From Sphingomonas cavernae (lineage in GTDB: Bacteria > Pseudomonadota > Alphaproteobacteria > Sphingomonadales > Sphingomonadaceae): a DNA stretch of 64,000 nt. The DNA lies in assembly GCF_003590775.1 (NCBI RefSeq), contig NZ_QYUM01000003.1, positions 250,501-314,500 on the forward strand, in the 5' to 3' direction. The position numbers were made by a program, and so were the translations under genes. Of the stretch, positions 48,988 through 60,670 are shown in pieces (position 1 is the first letter of the stretch; each line of letters opens with the position of its first letter). A model generated the notes under the pieces. That model made no database searches. It had not been told where the DNA came from and saw only the letters and a program-made list of their open reading frames with translations.

Positions 48988-50580
48988 ATGCTCGATTTCC
49001 CGCGCTGGAAGGTCTGGCTCGTCTGGATCACGATCGCCGTCTGCATTGCCTATTCGATCCCGAGCTTCTTCCCCAAGGAGCAGGTCGCCAAATGGCCGGC
49101 CTTCACGCAGGTCCGGTTCAATCTGGGTCTTGACCTTGCGGGTGGCAGCCACATCCTGCTCGAAGCCGAGACCGGCGATGTTGCCAAACAGCGGCTCGAG
49201 CAGATGGTCGAGACCGTTCGCAGCGAGATGCGCCGCAATCAGCCGCGCATCGACATAGGCGACATCTCGCTGCAGGGCGGGCAGGTGTCGTTCATGGTGC
49301 GCGATCCCAGCCAGGTCGACGCCGCGGTCGAGCGTCTGCGCGCGCAGACTCAGGGCGCCGGGATGACCGGGCAGCGCGATTGGGACGTAAGCGTCGTCGA
49401 TTCGTCGCGGATCATACTCAAGCCGACACAGGCGGGCCTCGTCCGCGCGGTGGACGATGCACTCGCGGTCGCGCGCGACGTAGTCGCACGGCGCATCGAT
49501 CCTGACGGCACCAAGGAAGTGACCGTCATCCGCCAGGGCTCGAACCGCATCGTTGTGCAGGTGCCGGGTCTGGAAGATCCCGAGGCATTGAAGACGCTGC
49601 TCGGCAAGACCGCCAAGCTGGAATTCAAGCTGGTCGATCTGAACGCCGATCCCGCGGCGGTGGCGCAGGGCCGCGCGCCCGTGGGCAGTGAAGTGCTGCG
49701 CATGGCCGACGGCACGGGCGCGATCGCGGTCAAGCGTCAGGCGATCATCAGCGGCGATCAGCTCGTCGATGCGACGCAGGGCTATGACCAGCGCGACAAC
49801 ACCCCCGTCGTCAACATTCGCTTCGACGGGCAGGGCAGCCGCCGTTTCGCGCGCGTGACGCAGGAAAATACGGGCAAGCCCTTCGCGATCATCCTCGATA
49901 ACCAGGTGCTCTCCGCGCCCAATATCAACGAGCCGATCCTGGGCGGACAGGCGCAGATCTCGGGCGGGTTCACGGTCGAGAGCGCCAACCAGCTCGCGGT
50001 CCAGCTTCGTTCGGGCAAGCTGCCCGTGGCGCTGAAGGTGGTGCAGGAAAGCACGGTCGGGCCCGACCTTGGCGCCGATTCGATCCAGAAGGGAATCATT
50101 GCGGGCATCGTCGCGACGCTGGCGGTGATCCTGTTCATGGTCGTCACCTATATGCGTTTCGGCGTCTACACGACGCTGGCGCTGCTGGTGAACGCGTTCA
50201 TGATCCTCGGCATCATGGCGATTTTCAACGCGACACTCACCCTGCCGGGCATTGCGGGCTTCGTGCTCACCATCGGTGCGGCGGTCGACGCCAACGTGCT
50301 GATCAACGAGCGCATCCGCGAGGAGCAGAGGCGCGGGCGCGGGACGCTGCAGGCGGTCGAATTCGGCTATAAGGAAGCGTCGCGCGCGATCTTCGACGCC
50401 AACATCACCAATGTGATTTCGGCCGCGATCATGTTCACCTTCGGCTCGGGGCCCGTGCGCGGCTTTGCCGTGGTGCTCGCGATCGGCATCATCACCTCGG
50501 TGTTCACGGGCGTGACCTTCACGCGTCTGCTGGTTGCGGACTATTTGAAGCGCAACCGTCCCAAAGAAATCGTCATCTGA
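48988..50580 (+). CDS. secD: Protein translocase subunit SecD
   Basis: A 530-residue membrane protein using the proton gradient to complete protein export. N-terminal helix, first periplasmic domain with FNLGLDLAGGSHILLEAE, and a C-terminal six-helix bundle (VATLAVILFMVVTYMRFG, ... GAAVDANVLINERIREEQRRGR...) typical of the RND-like SecD. An 86-bp repeat separates it from secF. Confidence 0.97.
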   Translation: MLDFPRWKVWLVWITIAVCIAYSIPSFFPKEQVAKWPAFTQVRFNLGLDLAGGSHILLEAETGDVAKQRLEQMVETVRSEMRRNQPRIDIGDISLQGGQVSFMVRDPSQVDAAVERLRAQTQGAGMTGQRDWDVSVVDSSRIILKPTQAGLVRAVDDALAVARDVVARRIDPDGTKEVTVIRQGSNRIVVQVPGLEDPEALKTLLGKTAKLEFKLVDLNADPAAVAQGRAPVGSEVLRMADGTGAIAVKRQAIISGDQLVDATQGYDQRDNTPVVNIRFDGQGSRRFARVTQENTGKPFAIILDNQVLSAPNINEPILGGQAQISGGFTVESANQLAVQLRSGKLPVALKVVQESTVGPDLGADSIQKGIIAGIVATLAVILFMVVTYMRFGVYTTLALLVNAFMILGIMAIFNATLTLPGIAGFVLTIGAAVDANVLINERIREEQRRGRGTLQAVEFGYKEASRAIFDANITNVISAAIMFTFGSGPVRGFAVVLAIGIITSVFTGVTFTRLLVADYLKRNRPKEIVI

Positions 50581-50603
50581 TGGGCAGTGCGCCTGCCTTT
50601 GGT

Positions 50604-50689
50604 GTCATTCCCGCGAAAGCGGGAATCCATGCACACCGCATCTTCCGGAAAAGTCCGTGTTCCTGGATTCCCGCTTTCGCGGGAATGAC
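50604..50689. repeat. Paired-hairpin intergenic repeat inside the sec operon
   Basis: Arms 50604-50629 and 50664-50689 are a perfect 26-bp inverted repeat; each is itself a hairpin around CGAAAG/CTTTCG. It sits between secD and secF, where most related genomes have a much shorter gap, so it is probably an insertion. It may cause partial termination or RNA processing. Confidence 0.9.
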
Positions 50690-50726
50690 AGGAATGTGGA
50701 AATCGTGATTTAAGGACTGACACGCG

Positions 50727-51701
50727 ATGCGTCCGCTGAAACTCGTCCCCGACAATACCAATATCCCGTTCCTCAAATATCGCACCTGGGCGATGGGATT
50801 TTCGATCCTGCTGATCGTCGCCTCGCTCGCGCTCGTTGCGGTTCGGGGCTTCAACCTGGGCGTCGATTTTGTCGGCGGGCAGATGATCCGCGTCACCTTT
50901 GAGAAGCCCGCCGAGCTCGACGAACTGCGCAACACGATTACCGATCTCAATCTCGGCGAGCCGACGATCCAGCACATGGGATCGACGAACGAGGTATCGA
51001 TCCGCATGCCGCTGCCCGAGGGCGGCGAGGACAGCGCAAACCGCGCAGCCACCGAGATCCGCCGCGCGATCACGGCGGCACATCCCGATGCAAGCTTCAC
51101 CGCGGTCGAGACCGTCTCGGGCAAGGTATCCGAAGAGCTGTTCAGCGCGGGCGCATGGGCGCTCGGGCTCGCGATGCTGGCGATCGCGCTCTACATCTGG
51201 TTCCGTTTCGAGTGGCAGTTCGGCGTGGGCGCGCTGTTCGCGCTATTCCACGACGTCGCGCTGACACTGGGCTTCTTTGCACTCACCCAGCTCGAATTCG
51301 ACCTGAACGTCGTCGCCGCGATCCTGACGATCATCGGCTATTCATTGAACGACACGATCGTCGTCTATGACCGCATCCGCGAGAATATGCGCAAATATCG
51401 CAAGATGGACATCGCCGCGCTGCTCGATCTGTCGGTCAACGAGACGCTGTCGCGCACCGTGGTGACCTCGCTCTCGCTGATCATCGCGCTCACCATCCTG
51501 CTGGTGCTTGGCCCCGAGGTGATCTTCGGCTTCACCGCGGCGATGCTGCTCGGCATCGGCATCGGCACCTTCTCGTCAGTGTACGTCTCGGCGGCGATCC
51601 TGCTCTGGCTCAACATCAAGCCCGACAGCTTCCTGCCCAAGGAAGATGCCAAGGGCGGCAAGGCCGAGCGCGTCGCCAAAGACGACGGCGCGCGGGTCTG
51701 A
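50727..51701 (+). CDS. secF: Protein translocase subunit SecF
   Basis: A 324-residue partner of SecD with six transmembrane helices and a periplasmic loop: an N-terminal helix (WAMGFSILLIVASLALVAV), the GFNLGVDFVGGQMIRV strand, and GYSLNDTIVVYDRIREN, the SecF signature. It may be followed by the Mth938 gene in the same transcript (2-bp gap). Confidence 0.97.
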   Translation: MRPLKLVPDNTNIPFLKYRTWAMGFSILLIVASLALVAVRGFNLGVDFVGGQMIRVTFEKPAELDELRNTITDLNLGEPTIQHMGSTNEVSIRMPLPEGGEDSANRAATEIRRAITAAHPDASFTAVETVSGKVSEELFSAGAWALGLAMLAIALYIWFRFEWQFGVGALFALFHDVALTLGFFALTQLEFDLNVVAAILTIIGYSLNDTIVVYDRIRENMRKYRKMDIAALLDLSVNETLSRTVVTSLSLIIALTILLVLGPEVIFGFTAAMLLGIGIGTFSSVYVSAAILLWLNIKPDSFLPKEDAKGGKAERVAKDDGARV

Positions 51702-51703
51702 CG

Positions 51704-52087
51704 ATGCCGAGCCTCGTCTCCGAGGCGAAGGGGCCGGGACCGCAGATCACGGGCTTTGCCGAGGGCGGCTTCAGGATCGACGGGCAGGTCTATCGACGCG
51801 GCGCGCTGCTGACGCCGGTGAGCGTGACCGCGTGGGACGCCCCCTTATTGGAAGCGCTGGCCGAGGGCGACGTCGCGGCGCTGCTTGCGATCGAACCGCA
51901 GCCCGAATTCCTGTTGCTGGGCACTGGCGCGGAGATGGCGCGGCCGGCGCGGGGCTTCGTCGACGTGCTTGAAGCGCGGGGCATCGGGGTCGAGGCGATG
52001 GACAGCAGGGCTGCGGCGCGTGCCTGGGGCGTGCTGAGGGCCGAGCAGCGCTGGATCGTCGCGGCGCTGCTACCGCTTCAACGCTGA
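51704..52087 (+). CDS. Mth938-domain protein
   Basis: A 127-residue protein of the Mth938/DUF498 family (GFRIDGQVYRRGALLTP, ... EFLLLGTGAEMARPARGFVDVLEARGIGVEAMDSRAAARAW). The family has a compact alpha/beta fold and unknown molecular function; a human relative is a mitochondrial complex I assembly factor. It is often found next to secDF in alphaproteobacteria. Its 3' end overlaps the convergent glycosyltransferase gene by 18 bp. Confidence 0.88.
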   Translation: MPSLVSEAKGPGPQITGFAEGGFRIDGQVYRRGALLTPVSVTAWDAPLLEALAEGDVAALLAIEPQPEFLLLGTGAEMARPARGFVDVLEARGIGVEAMDSRAAARAWGVLRAEQRWIVAALLPLQR

Positions 52088-53233
52088 AAGGTGCGCGAAC
52101 AGCGCGTCGCTGTTCGCTTCCCATGTGAAACGCTCGGCGGTCGTCCGGACCTGCGCAGGGTCGGGCGGACTCGCCAGCAATTCGGCGATGGCGGCGGCGA
52201 TCGGGCGCGATTCGCGCGCGACGATGCGCCCCGCGTCGGGCCGATCGAGCAGTTCGCGCGCGCCGCCGCAATCGCTGATGACGGTCGGCGTGCCGCAGGC
52301 CAGCGCCTCGACCCAGGCATTGGCGAGCCCCTCGGATGACGAAGGCAGCGCCATCACGTCCGCCGCCGCGAGCCAGCCGGGAAGCGCATCGTGCGCGATA
52401 CTGCCGAGGAAGCGCACGCGCCCGGCGACGCCCAGCCGTGCGGCCTGCGCTTCGAGCGCGCCGCGGTCGGGACCTTCGCCGGCGAGCGCGAGCGTGACGC
52501 CGGGAAGCAGCGTGAGTGCGTCGAGCAGCAACGCCTGACCCTTGCGCGCGATGAGCGCGCCGACGCTGAGGACGAGCGGGCCGGCGATGCCGCGCTCGGC
52601 CTTGAGCAGGGCGCGGTCGCCGGGGCGGAAGCGATCGAGATCGACGCCGGTGTAGTGGACGCGTGACCGCTCGACGGGAATGCCCAGCGCCGCCATGTCG
52701 TCTCTCAGCGCGGCGCTGACCGCGAGCAGGCCGTCAGCCGATGCGCCGGCCCTGCGAATTTCCCTGCGGCTGCCGCGCTGGACGCCCCAATAGTGGATGT
52801 CCGCGCCGCGCGCCTTGACCGAGAAGGGGAGGCCGAGCGCGCGCGCGATCCGCATCGCGGCGGGGCCGTCGGGAAAGAAGAACTGCGCGTCGACCACGTC
52901 GAAAGGGCGTTCGGCGTGAATCCTGCGCGCGAGCGGCAGCACCGCGCGCGCCATCAGCGCGGCCGAGGCGAAGCCGTTGCCGCCCGGGATGACGGGAAAG
53001 CGCGGTCGGTGGACGGTGAGGCCCTTCCAGCGTTCGGCAAGCGGAATCGCGTCGAACATGCGATAGCGCGCATGGTGCGACAGCGGCCAGGGCGGGATCC
53101 CGATCGGCGCGATGACCTCCAGCTCCACATCGTCGCGCGCGGCGAGCCCTAGCGTTTGTCGCTCGACGAACACGCCGAAATTGGGCCGGCTCGCATCGGG
53201 GAAGAGCGAGGACAGGGTGAGCGCGCGGAGCAT
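52070..53233 (-). CDS. GT4-family glycosyltransferase
   Basis: A 387-residue GT-B glycosyltransferase. It has an N-terminal acceptor-domain (FPDASRPNFGVFVERQTLGLA), a GGNGFASAALMARAVLPLARRI helix, and the C-terminal nucleotide-sugar domain with VLSVGALIARKGQ and the E-x7-E motif in PSSSEGLANAWVEALACGTPTVI. It probably adds a sugar to exopolysaccharide or a glycolipid. Next to manA, which feeds mannose-6-phosphate into GDP-mannose; a mannosyl or related transfer is plausible but not proven. Confidence 0.88.
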   Translation of the reverse strand: MLRALTLSSLFPDASRPNFGVFVERQTLGLAARDDVELEVIAPIGIPPWPLSHHARYRMFDAIPLAERWKGLTVHRPRFPVIPGGNGFASAALMARAVLPLARRIHAERPFDVVDAQFFFPDGPAAMRIARALGLPFSVKARGADIHYWGVQRGSRREIRRAGASADGLLAVSAALRDDMAALGIPVERSRVHYTGVDLDRFRPGDRALLKAERGIAGPLVLSVGALIARKGQALLLDALTLLPGVTLALAGEGPDRGALEAQAARLGVAGRVRFLGSIAHDALPGWLAAADVMALPSSSEGLANAWVEALACGTPTVISDCGGARELLDRPDAGRIVARESRPIAAAIAELLASPPDPAQVRTTAERFTWEANSDALFAHLSALKR

Positions 53234-53271
53234 CGCGCCATATTAACGGCGCGAGGTTAAGAAAGTCGGGA

Positions 53272-54117
53272 TCAGCTCTGGAAAACCGTGTCGAGCCGCT
53301 TCGCGGTGGGATAGGCGAAGAGGATGTCGCTGCCCTCTTCGGCGGAAAGCGGTGCGGCGTCCTCGATCAGCCAGGTCTCGCCTGCCTTCCATGGCGCGCC
53401 GCCGATATTGCCGGCGCCGGCTACGGGCACGAACCACCCGGGCACCCCTTGCGGCATGACGATCGTGCGATGTGACGGCGGGCGCCAGCGTTCAAGCACA
53501 AATTTCGGCCCTTCGGCGAGGATCGTTCGGCCGGACTCCGCCTCTTCGGGCGCAAAGTCGGGGACGAAGGGGCGCGCGTCCGAAACCTTTATGCCTTCAT
53601 CGAGATGAAGTTCGCGCGGTCGGCCATAATCGTAGAGGCGGTAGGTGAGGTCGACATTCTGCTGAACCTCGACCAGCGTAATCCCTGCGCCGATCGCGTG
53701 GACGGTGCCCGCGGGCGAATAGAAGACGTCGCCCGCGCTCACCGGTTTCCAGTCCACCAGCCGTTCGATGCTGCCGCCGAGCGCGGCCGCGCGCAGCGTT
53801 TCACGGTCGACGGGCTGTCTGGTGCCGATCGCGATCGTCGAGTCGCGCTCGGCGGCGAGGATCACCCACGCCTCGTCCTTGCCGCGCGGATGGCCCGCGG
53901 CCTGCGCGGCCTTGTCATCGGGGTGAACCTGAATCGAGAGTTTCTCGGCGGTGAAGAGATATTTGACGAGCAGTTCGGGCGCGTCGTCGGCTTCGTCCTG
54001 GAACCAGATCTCGCCCACCGGTTCGCCGTCGGGCGCAGGATCGGCGAAGCCCGGCCACAGATGATGACGGCCCCAGGGTTTTTCGACGCGGTGTGTCTTC
54101 AGGCGTTTTGCGCTCAT
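53272..54117 (-). CDS. manA: Mannose-6-phosphate isomerase, class I-like
   Basis: A 281-residue cupin-type phosphomannose isomerase (shorter than E. coli ManA). KPWGRHHLWPGF and LSIQVHPDDKAAQA (zinc-binding His and Gln), EAWVILAA and YSPAGTVHAIGAGITLVEVQQN (zinc ligands) are visible. It links fructose-6-phosphate and mannose-6-phosphate and so supplies GDP-mannose for polysaccharide. AAGGAG seven bases upstream fixes ATG 54117; a longer open frame lies upstream. Confidence 0.9.
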   Translation of the reverse strand: MSAKRLKTHRVEKPWGRHHLWPGFADPAPDGEPVGEIWFQDEADDAPELLVKYLFTAEKLSIQVHPDDKAAQAAGHPRGKDEAWVILAAERDSTIAIGTRQPVDRETLRAAALGGSIERLVDWKPVSAGDVFYSPAGTVHAIGAGITLVEVQQNVDLTYRLYDYGRPRELHLDEGIKVSDARPFVPDFAPEEAESGRTILAEGPKFVLERWRPPSHRTIVMPQGVPGWFVPVAGAGNIGGAPWKAGETWLIEDAAPLSAEEGSDILFAYPTAKRLDTVFQS

Positions 54118-54253
54118 TGCCGGCTCCTTGCCTCCGGTTAAGACCAATGCCCGACCATGCGCAAGCGTTCCGGAGAGGCGCCCCGAAATTGTGCCGGACA
54201 GAGGCAATCTCGGCGCTTGGCGAAGACCGATTGCTTCGCTAGAACCCCGCCTC

Positions 54254-55036
54254 ATGCGTAATTCTGCCCTGAAGCCGATCGCCCTCCTCATCGGCGTCGC
54301 CCTTATCGCCCCGCTCGCCGGTTGTGCGCGCACCTCTGCCAGCACAAAGGCCGACACCAACTATGTGGCGAGCGACGTCAACACGCTTTACACCGCGGCG
54401 AAGGACCGGCTCGACCGGGGGCAGTACAAGCTTGCCGCCGCGCTGTTCGACGAGGTCGAGCGCCAGCATCCCTATTCGCCCTGGGCGCGTCGCGCGCAGC
54501 TCATGAGCGCGTTCAGCTATTACGCGGCGAAGGAATATAATGATTCTATCCAGTCGGCGCAGCGCTTCCTGGCGATCCATCCGGGCAACAAGGACGCGTC
54601 CTACGCCTATTACCTGATCGCGCTCGATTATTACGAGCAGATCACTGACGTGACGCGCGACCAGAAGATCACCCAGCAGGCGCTGAGCTCGCTGGGCGAG
54701 CTGATCCGCCGCTATCCCGACACGCGCTATGCCGCGGACGCGCGCCTGAAGGTTGACCTCGTCAACGATCACCTTGCGGGCAAGGAGATGGAGATCGGGC
54801 GCTTCTATCAGCGGCGTTCGCAGTGGCTCGCCTCGGTCGTCCGCTTCCGCGCGGTGGTCGACGACTATGAGACGACGACTCACGCGCCCGAGGCGTTGAT
54901 GCGGCTCACCGAGAGCTATCTGGCGCTCGGCATGCGCGATGAAGCCAAGAAGTCCGCGTCGGTTCTCGGCACCAACTATCCGGGCACCAAATGGTACGAA
55001 CGCGCCTACGAATTGATGGAGCGCAATCCCGCCTGA
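54254..55036 (+). CDS. bamD: Outer-membrane assembly lipoprotein BamD
   Basis: A 260-residue BamD of the BAM complex that folds beta-barrel proteins into the outer membrane. A lipoprotein signal (LIGVALIAPLAGC, lipobox LAGC, Cys24) is followed by five TPR-like helix pairs (YTAAKDRLDRGQYKLAAALFDEVERQHPYSPWARRA, etc.). The product is lipidated and N-acylated, the last step by Lnt from this same window. It is essential in most Gram-negative bacteria. Confidence 0.95.
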   Translation: MRNSALKPIALLIGVALIAPLAGCARTSASTKADTNYVASDVNTLYTAAKDRLDRGQYKLAAALFDEVERQHPYSPWARRAQLMSAFSYYAAKEYNDSIQSAQRFLAIHPGNKDASYAYYLIALDYYEQITDVTRDQKITQQALSSLGELIRRYPDTRYAADARLKVDLVNDHLAGKEMEIGRFYQRRSQWLASVVRFRAVVDDYETTTHAPEALMRLTESYLALGMRDEAKKSASVLGTNYPGTKWYERAYELMERNPA

Positions 55037-55058
55037 CGGGGGCAAGTCCAGTATCATC

Positions 55059-55247
55059 GTCATTCCCGCGAAAGCGGGAATCCCGCTGCCTTTCCGGTTC
55101 GTGCTCCGGGCTTGACCCGGAGCCCATGCCGAAAACGACCGTATGCCCGGGAAAATGGGCTCCTGCTTTCGCAGGAGCACTGAACCCTATTAAACGCACG
55201 ATGATCTGGCGAAAGAAAAGCGGGATTCCCGCTTTCGCGGGAATGAC
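55059..55247. repeat. Nested paired-hairpin repeat
   Basis: Outer arms 55059-55087 and 55219-55247 are a perfect 29-bp inverted repeat of the CGAAAG/CTTTCG kind. An independent 80-bp element (55101-55180) sits between the arms: it begins GTGCTCCGGG and ends GGAGCAC, with its own two hairpins. So one repeat has inserted into another. The site lies between bamD and recN, both reading right. Confidence 0.9.
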
Positions 55248-55279
55248 GAAGAGGAAAACTTCGCTTAAACGAAGCATCC

Positions 55280-56944
55280 ATGCTTTCCGCCCTCGCCATT
55301 CGTGACGTCGTGCTCATCGAAGCGCTCGACCTTGAGTTCGGGTACGGGCTTGGCGTGCTGACCGGAGAGACCGGTGCGGGCAAATCGATCCTGCTCGATG
55401 CGCTGGGGCTGGCGCTGGGCGCGCGCGCCGATAGCGGACTCGTGCGCCATGGCCAGAATCAGGCGAGCGTCACCGCGAGCTTTGAGTTGAACCGCCGCGA
55501 TCATCCTGCGCTGGCGCTGCTTGCCGAGAATGGGCTCGAGCCGCAAGAGGGCGAGCCGCTGATCGTACGGCGCGTCGTCAAGGGTGATGGCGGCAGCCGC
55601 GCCTTCATAAACGACCAGCCGGTATCCGCGGGGCTGTTGCGCGACGTGGGCACGGCGCTGGTCGAAATCCACGGCCAGCATGACGATCGCGGGCTACTCA
55701 ATCCCAAGGGCCACCGCGCGCTGCTCGACAGCTTCGCGCGCGCCGATACCGCTGCGGTCGAGGCCGCGCATGGCGCGTGGCGCGCGGCCGAGGCCGCGCT
55801 CGAGCAGGCGCGGATGGACATCGCGACTGCCGAGCAGGACCGCGAATGGCTGGAACACGCGATCGACGAACTGCGACGCTTCGACCCGCAGGAGGGCGAG
55901 GAGGAGAGCCTCGCAACCGAACGCGCCGATATGCAGAAGGGTGCCCGAATTTCGGACGACCTGATCGCCGTGATGTCGGCCTTTGAGGGATCGGACGGCG
56001 GCTTGACGCAATTGCGCCAGGCGGCGCGGCGACTCGACCGGATGGCGGGCGAGCACGAACTGCTTGCCGAGGCGCTGGCGGCGCTCGACCGCGCCGTGAT
56101 CGAAGCGTCCGAGGCCGAGGAGAAGCTGGAAGCCGCTGGCGAGGCGCTGCGCCATGATCCCGAACGGCTCGAGGCGATCGAGACACGGCTGTTCGAACTG
56201 CGCGCGCTCGCGCGTAAGCACCGTGTCGGCCCCGATGAGCTCGGCGCGCTGCTGCGCGAGCTCGAGGACCGCCATGCGCGGATCGAGGCGGGGACCGAGG
56301 GGCTCGCCAAGCTCGAAGCAGACTGCGCGGCGAAGGCGGCCAGCTATCGCGAAGCCGCCGACGCGCTGAGCGCGCAGCGCCGCGCCGCAGCGGAGAGGCT
56401 CGACGCCGCAGTGAAGACCGAGCTGGCGCCTCTGAAGCTCGACGCCGCGCGCTTTCGCACAGCGGTCGACGCGTTGCCCGAGGGCCAATGGGGCCCGCAC
56501 GGCAAGGATCGCGTGGAGTTCGAGATTTCGACCAACCCCGGCGCGCCCTTCGCCCCGCTCATCAAGATCGCGTCGGGCGGCGAGCTTTCACGCTTCATCC
56601 TCGCGCTCAAGGTATCGCTCGCCGAAGAAGGCGGTGCGGCGACGATGATCTTCGACGAGATCGACCGCGGCGTCGGCGGCGCGGTGGCGAGCGCGATCGG
56701 GGAACGTCTCGCGCGGCTGGCGGGCAAGACCCAGCTTCTCGTGGTCACGCACAGTCCGCAGGTCGCGGCGCGGGGCGCGGCGCACATGTTGATCGCCAAG
56801 AGCCACGATGGGGTGGTGACGCGCACCGGCGTCGTGCGGCTGGCCGATGGCGAGCGTCGCGAGGAAATCGCGCGGATGCTGTCGGGCGCAAGCGTTACCG
56901 ATGAGGCGCGCGCGCAGGCGTTGAGGCTGCTGGAGGCGGCCTAG
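55280..56944 (+). CDS. recN: DNA repair protein RecN
   Basis: A 554-residue SMC-like ATPase for double-strand break repair: Walker A LTGETGAGKSILLDALGLALG near residue 28, long central coiled coils (residues ~160-370), and signature/Walker B SGGELSRFILALK...TMIFDEIDRGVGG near residues 435-470. No LexA box is seen in its short leader, unlike the classic SOS-regulated recN. Its stop codon coincides with the end of the dispersed repeat copy B. Confidence 0.95.
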   Translation: MLSALAIRDVVLIEALDLEFGYGLGVLTGETGAGKSILLDALGLALGARADSGLVRHGQNQASVTASFELNRRDHPALALLAENGLEPQEGEPLIVRRVVKGDGGSRAFINDQPVSAGLLRDVGTALVEIHGQHDDRGLLNPKGHRALLDSFARADTAAVEAAHGAWRAAEAALEQARMDIATAEQDREWLEHAIDELRRFDPQEGEEESLATERADMQKGARISDDLIAVMSAFEGSDGGLTQLRQAARRLDRMAGEHELLAEALAALDRAVIEASEAEEKLEAAGEALRHDPERLEAIETRLFELRALARKHRVGPDELGALLRELEDRHARIEAGTEGLAKLEADCAAKAASYREAADALSAQRRAAAERLDAAVKTELAPLKLDAARFRTAVDALPEGQWGPHGKDRVEFEISTNPGAPFAPLIKIASGGELSRFILALKVSLAEEGGAATMIFDEIDRGVGGAVASAIGERLARLAGKTQLLVVTHSPQVAARGAAHMLIAKSHDGVVTRTGVVRLADGERREEIARMLSGASVTDEARAQALRLLEAA

Positions 56945-57010
56945 AGGCGGACCGTTTGAGGTAGTGGTGCTTTGTGCTTCCGCCCAAGCGGGAATCAGGC
57001 TCTATTCAAA
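56941..57010 (-). repeat. Dispersed ~70-bp repeat, copy B
   Basis: Reverse-complement copy of the element at 9696-9766: 57 of 71 columns match by hand alignment, including almost all of the first 35 (TTTGAATAGAGCCTGATTC... ) and CTCAAACG near the end. The terminal inverted repeat is decayed here. It bridges the recN stop codon and the leader of the TylF-type gene. Confidence 0.75.
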
Positions 57011-57041
57011 GCCTTCTCGAACGAAGGGCGGTACCGCGACT

Positions 57042-59926
<2,885 letters not shown>

Positions 59927-60049
59927 TGACGATATCCTTCACGCCATTTTAACCGCCACTACGCATGCTTGTCCTGTGGGGACGACGCTGTTTCGCGGGG
60001 GCGAAACGGCGATCGGTTGTTCATTTCCGGCAAGGGACGGCCACAACCC
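59927..60049. other. Leader of the PilZ gene with small hairpin
   Basis: GTTTCGC (59990-59996) and GCGAAAC (60001-60007) form a 7-bp stem around GGGG, with two more possible pairs. It lies in the likely 5' leader of the PilZ-domain gene. Function is unknown. Confidence 0.4.
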
Positions 60050-60670
60050 ATGGGTCACGCAGACATTATCGACGAATCATCGAAGGACGACGGCGCGGAC
60101 TCGGATCGGCGCGGCGCCCAGCGATTCATGACCATCCTGCGCGTTGGCAAGCTGGTGACGGGCGGCGCGCAGGAACTGTGCCTGATTCGGAATATTTCGG
60201 CGGGCGGGCTGATGGCCCATGTCTATGCGCAGCACGAAATCGGCGACCGGGTCGAGATCGAATTCAAGTCCGATGAGCGACTTTCGGGCGAGGTCGTCTG
60301 GGTCGAGGAAGGCCGCGTCGGCGTGCGCTTCGAGGGGGAGATCGAGGTCAGCGACATCCTGACGCACCGCACCGCGCCCGATGGCCGCAAATCGCGCCCG
60401 CCGCGGATCGAGGTGGAGGGCCGTGCGCGAATCAAGGTTGGCGATGTGCGCCACGAGGTCGTGGTGCGCGATTTCTCGCAAGGCGGGATCAAGGTCGAGC
60501 TCGACGCGCCGCTGAAGGTGGGCGAGGACGCGGTGATCACGGTCGAGGGCATGCACCCCGTCAGGGGCATCGTGCGCTGGTCCCGCGACGGCATGGCGGG
60601 GCTGTCCTTCATCAAGCCCATCGCGTTCGATGAACTCATCCGCTGGCTCGAGGCGCAGGGTCAGGCATAG
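60050..60670 (+). CDS. Tandem PilZ-domain protein
   Basis: A 206-residue cytoplasmic protein with two PilZ domains, the main bacterial c-di-GMP receptor. Domain 1 has RRGAQR (RxxxR) and RNISAGGLMAHV (D/NxSxxG), and domain 2 has RPPRIEV and RDFSQGGIKVEL. The first domain's motif set is complete; the second's arginine motif is weaker. With no output domain, it probably acts by binding another protein. Its end overlaps the convergent membrane-protein gene by 10 bp. Confidence 0.88.
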   Translation: MGHADIIDESSKDDGADSDRRGAQRFMTILRVGKLVTGGAQELCLIRNISAGGLMAHVYAQHEIGDRVEIEFKSDERLSGEVVWVEEGRVGVRFEGEIEVSDILTHRTAPDGRKSRPPRIEVEGRARIKVGDVRHEVVVRDFSQGGIKVELDAPLKVGEDAVITVEGMHPVRGIVRWSRDGMAGLSFIKPIAFDELIRWLEAQGQA

